17,483 nucleotides of DNA from JASEHD01 sp964471945 (GTDB lineage: Bacteria > Bacteroidota > Ignavibacteria > UBA10030 > SZUA-254): assembly GCA_964471945.1 (NCBI GenBank), contig CAYYIJ010000050.1, positions 1-17,483 of the forward strand, in the 5' to 3' direction. Positions 15,783-17,483 of this stretch are shown here, in pieces; the first letter of the stretch is position 1, and the number at the start of each line of letters is the position of its first letter. The notes under the pieces are model-generated. The model saw only the letters and a list, made by a program, of their open reading frames with translations. It had not been told where the DNA came from and ran no database searches. A program made the position numbers and the translations under genes.

Positions 15783-16841
15783 TTATGTTTTGAAGTGGTC
15801 CCACCCACCAAATTGGAGCGGTTCCTCTTCACCATGTTCGCGAACAAGTATTATTCCTTTTTCTTTTTCTGTTACTCGTCCGATGATTGAAATATCGCTT
15901 GTGAGTTTTTCAAGTTTAAAATATTCTTTCTCGCTTATAGTGAAGAGCATTTCGTATTCTTCACCACCATACAAAGCATAGTTAGTCGGTGATTCAGATA
16001 ATTCGGCGGCTATTTTCTGAGTGATATTCTGTATCGGAATGTTATGCTCATAAATTGCTGCCCCTACACTGCTATTTGTACAGATGTGATGAACCTCCGA
16101 AGCCAATCCGTCGCTGATATCTATCATTGCCCCGACTTTAACTTGCGTTGAAAAATTTTTAGATAAATCCAGACGCGGTTTAGGCATCAAGTGTCTCTCG
16201 ACCGCTTCGGCATACGATTCAAGATTCGGTTCGAATTCATTGTTCGATGGTGATTGTGTAAAACGTTCTTTCTCTCGTTTTAAGATTTTCAAACCGGCAA
16301 GCGAAGCACCGAGGTGACCAGTCACACAAATATACTCTCCTGGCACAGCATCCTTTCTAAATCTGAGTAATTGTTTATCTGCTTCCCCGGTCATTGCAAC
16401 CGATATCATAAAATTTGCCATAGAGGCAGTGGTATCACCGCCAACTATCAAGCATGAATATTTTTTACACGCTGCTACAGCACCTCGATAAAACTCCTCG
16501 ACCATTTCGACCGATATCTTTTGGGGAAGCGAGAGGGTTATTGCAGCATATCGTGGAATTCCACCCATTGCAGCAATGTCGCTAATGTTGGCAACCATAA
16601 CTTTCCAGCCGAGATGTTTAAACGTTGTAAATGTTAGATCAAAATGAATTCCTTCCACAAAAGCATCGGTGGTGAAGAGCTGAATTTTACCGTGAGTAGG
16701 ACAAAACACGGCGGCATCATCGGCGATTCCCATTAGCAGATTATCGTGTAAATTAAAATCGTCAACACGGATGTCAACGATTTTGCGAATGCGGTTAATA
16801 AGACCAAATTCACCAATAGTAGAAATATCAATATGCTGCAT
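15783..16841 (-). CDS. thiL: Thiamine-monophosphate kinase
   Basis: Phosphorylates thiamine monophosphate to thiamine pyrophosphate with ATP, the last step of cofactor synthesis, in the cytoplasm. The 352-aa product has the family motifs in order: GEFGLINRI near residue 10, GIADDAAV (metal-binding Asp41/Asp42), TTDAFVEGIHF at 57-67, GWKVMVANISDIAAMGG, VGGDTTAS at 133-140, MIDISDGLASEVHHI near 239 and YGGEEYEMLF near 291. An insert of roughly 20 residues around 190-210 is acidic and probably a loop. Start is the ATG at 16841. No TPP riboswitch was recognised upstream. It may be first in a transcript with the exported aminotransferase-like gene. Confidence 0.95.
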   Translation of the reverse strand: MQHIDISTIGEFGLINRIRKIVDIRVDDFNLHDNLLMGIADDAAVFCPTHGKIQLFTTDAFVEGIHFDLTFTTFKHLGWKVMVANISDIAAMGGIPRYAAITLSLPQKISVEMVEEFYRGAVAACKKYSCLIVGGDTTASMANFMISVAMTGEADKQLLRFRKDAVPGEYICVTGHLGASLAGLKILKREKERFTQSPSNNEFEPNLESYAEAVERHLMPKPRLDLSKNFSTQVKVGAMIDISDGLASEVHHICTNSSVGAAIYEHNIPIQNITQKIAAELSESPTNYALYGGEEYEMLFTISEKEYFKLEKLTSDISIIGRVTEKEKGIILVREHGEEEPLQFGGWDHFKT

Positions 16842-17208
16842 GAACGGTTATCTCAGATCGATGAATAGAAACATACTTAAATGCTATGAAATAATCAAAC
16901 TTGTTACTTCCAATGAATTGATCGCATCGATGTTGGTTGTATAGGCTTCAAATATTTATTTGTATTCTCCATGTTCAATATTTCTGATTCGATTCCCCCA
17001 TTTCCTGCTTTCTTAAATAACCATTAATTATATCAAAATTTAAGGTGTTCCGATAAAAAATCTACTTGATTTTCATTTATTAAATATTTACCTTACTGCG
17101 ACCCGAGGCTGAATAGTGGTGAGCGTGATGATGAGGCGGCATTACTCTACTCTACTCTACTCTACTCGGGGATAATTTATGTGTTTTCATTTAAAAAGGA
17201 AATGGAAA
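16842..17208. other. Divergent intergenic region, AT-rich with a GC-richer leader
   Basis: This 367-nt region separates divergent thiL and the secreted-protein gene. The thiL-side 250 nt is AT-rich with no convincing ORF. From about 17096 the composition shifts to GC-richer sequence, consistent with a transcribed leader of the plus gene. CCCGAG (17102-17107) can pair with CTCGGG (17165-17170) around a 57-nt loop that contains the pentamer repeat. A short in-frame leader reading (ATGATG near 17128, ending at a TAA at 17173) exists but has no clear support. Confidence 0.4.
17143..17167 (+). repeat. Pentanucleotide microsatellite (TACTC)x5
   Basis: Five perfect tandem copies of TACTC occupy 25 nt, ending 41 nt before the ATG of the secreted protein. 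A perfect 5-nt repeat of this length is unusual by chance and is prone to slipped-strand changes. It lies outside the coding region, so length changes would alter leader spacing or structure rather than the protein frame. Confidence 0.9.
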
Positions 17209-17483
17209 ATGATAGAGTTTTATAAGAGAGTTGTACTAAGATTATTAGTATTCACATTTTGTGGGATTTTTTTACCCTTATCTGTTTTTTCGCAAGACAC
17301 TTCCTGTGGCATTGTATGGTACCCGGCGATACAATTATCGGATAGTACGCATAACGCGTACCAGCCGAGGATTGCTCTTTCTGGAGATGATACGATGCAT
17401 GTGACGTGGACGGAAGATGTACCGCCTGGGGTTAGCTTACCGTATGCCCGTAGCGTTACGAAGAATGTTTTTGAACCAGTACG
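17209..17483 (+). CDS. Secreted protein of unknown function, N-terminal fragment
   Basis: The first 91 codons of a gene cut by the window end. The start is the ATG at 17209, chosen because AAGGA at 17196-17200 lies eight bases upstream; an in-frame ATG at 17179 gives ten more basic residues and is less likely. The N-terminus is a clear signal peptide: basic YKRVVLR, hydrophobic LLVFTFCGIFLPLSVFS, predicted cleavage near SQ/D at residue 29-30. The mature part has QPRIALSGDDTMHVTWTED followed by PYARS. This resembles the strand-rich repeats of secreted sialidase/BNR-type propeller proteins common in this bacterial group, but the fragment is too short to assign. Confidence 0.75.
   Translation, partial: MIEFYKRVVLRLLVFTFCGIFLPLSVFSQDTSCGIVWYPAIQLSDSTHNAYQPRIALSGDDTMHVTWTEDVPPGVSLPYARSVTKNVFEPV

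Noticed and set aside
16842..16862. CTGAGAT upstream of thiL resembling the thi-box start of a TPP riboswitch
   Set aside because: Only this hexamer-level match is present; the distal conserved blocks and helices of the riboswitch are absent and it lies too close to the ATG.
17143..17167. Short direct repeats considered as a CRISPR array
   Set aside because: Units are 5 nt with no spacers and no cas genes nearby; this is a simple microsatellite.
17128..17175. Leader peptide through the TACTC repeat acting as a frame switch for the secreted protein
   Set aside because: In the present frame it ends at a TAA before the gene, and the other two frames also stop before reading into the gene frame, so repeat-length changes would not fuse it to the protein.

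Overview
The window looks like a chromosomal segment of a bacterium from the Bacteroidota/Chlorobiota/Ignavibacteria (FCB) group. This is inferred from the AT-rich coding, the purN-purH-mreBCD-mrdA-rodA gene order (a purH-mreB junction I recall from that group), the PurN signature MYGIHVHETV, and large secreted M14 proteins with calcium-type Asp loops. No taxonomic marker is present, so the placement is an inference.

Region 1 (1-8544, minus strand) is a housekeeping block for peptidoglycan and purines. In transcription order it reads LD-carboxypeptidase, purN, purH, mreB, mreC, mreD, mrdA (PBP2), rodA (cut by the window edge). From purN to rodA the genes abut, overlap by 1 nt or are under 75 nt apart. 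They look like one transcript that couples the last purine steps to the Rod elongation machine.

Region 2 (8545-10792) is a short plus-strand stretch. It has a two-TM SPFH/prohibitin-like protein with a strong ribosome binding site and an RluE-like 23S pseudouridine synthase. The 559-nt gap between them is not empty. It holds a long palindromic element made of 9-nt-periodic CGCAAAG units, two adjacent small ORFs on the minus strand (49 and 48 codons, the second with an excellent Shine-Dalgarno), and a 13-bp inverted repeat placed like an operator. A second periodic repeat lies between rluE and the next convergent gene.

Region 3 (10793-16841, minus strand) reads thiL, a Tat-exported PLP class V aminotransferase-like enzyme, then two secreted M14 carboxypeptidase paralogues. 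The first M14 paralogue has lost the zinc ligands and the catalytic Glu; the second keeps them all. The aminotransferase-like and M14 genes form a plausible exported peptide/amino-acid processing module.

Region 4 (16842-17483): a 367-nt leader holds a pentanucleotide microsatellite (TACTC x5). A plus-strand secreted protein of unknown function follows and runs off the window.

Most of the pur/mre genes show little or no Shine-Dalgarno and rely on tight junctions, whereas the exported-protein genes carry clear AAGGA/GGAG sites at 6-8 nt. No tRNA, rRNA, CRISPR array, transposase or prophage gene was seen. The best candidates for something undescribed are the small-ORF pair with its flanking palindromes and the dead/live M14 pair.
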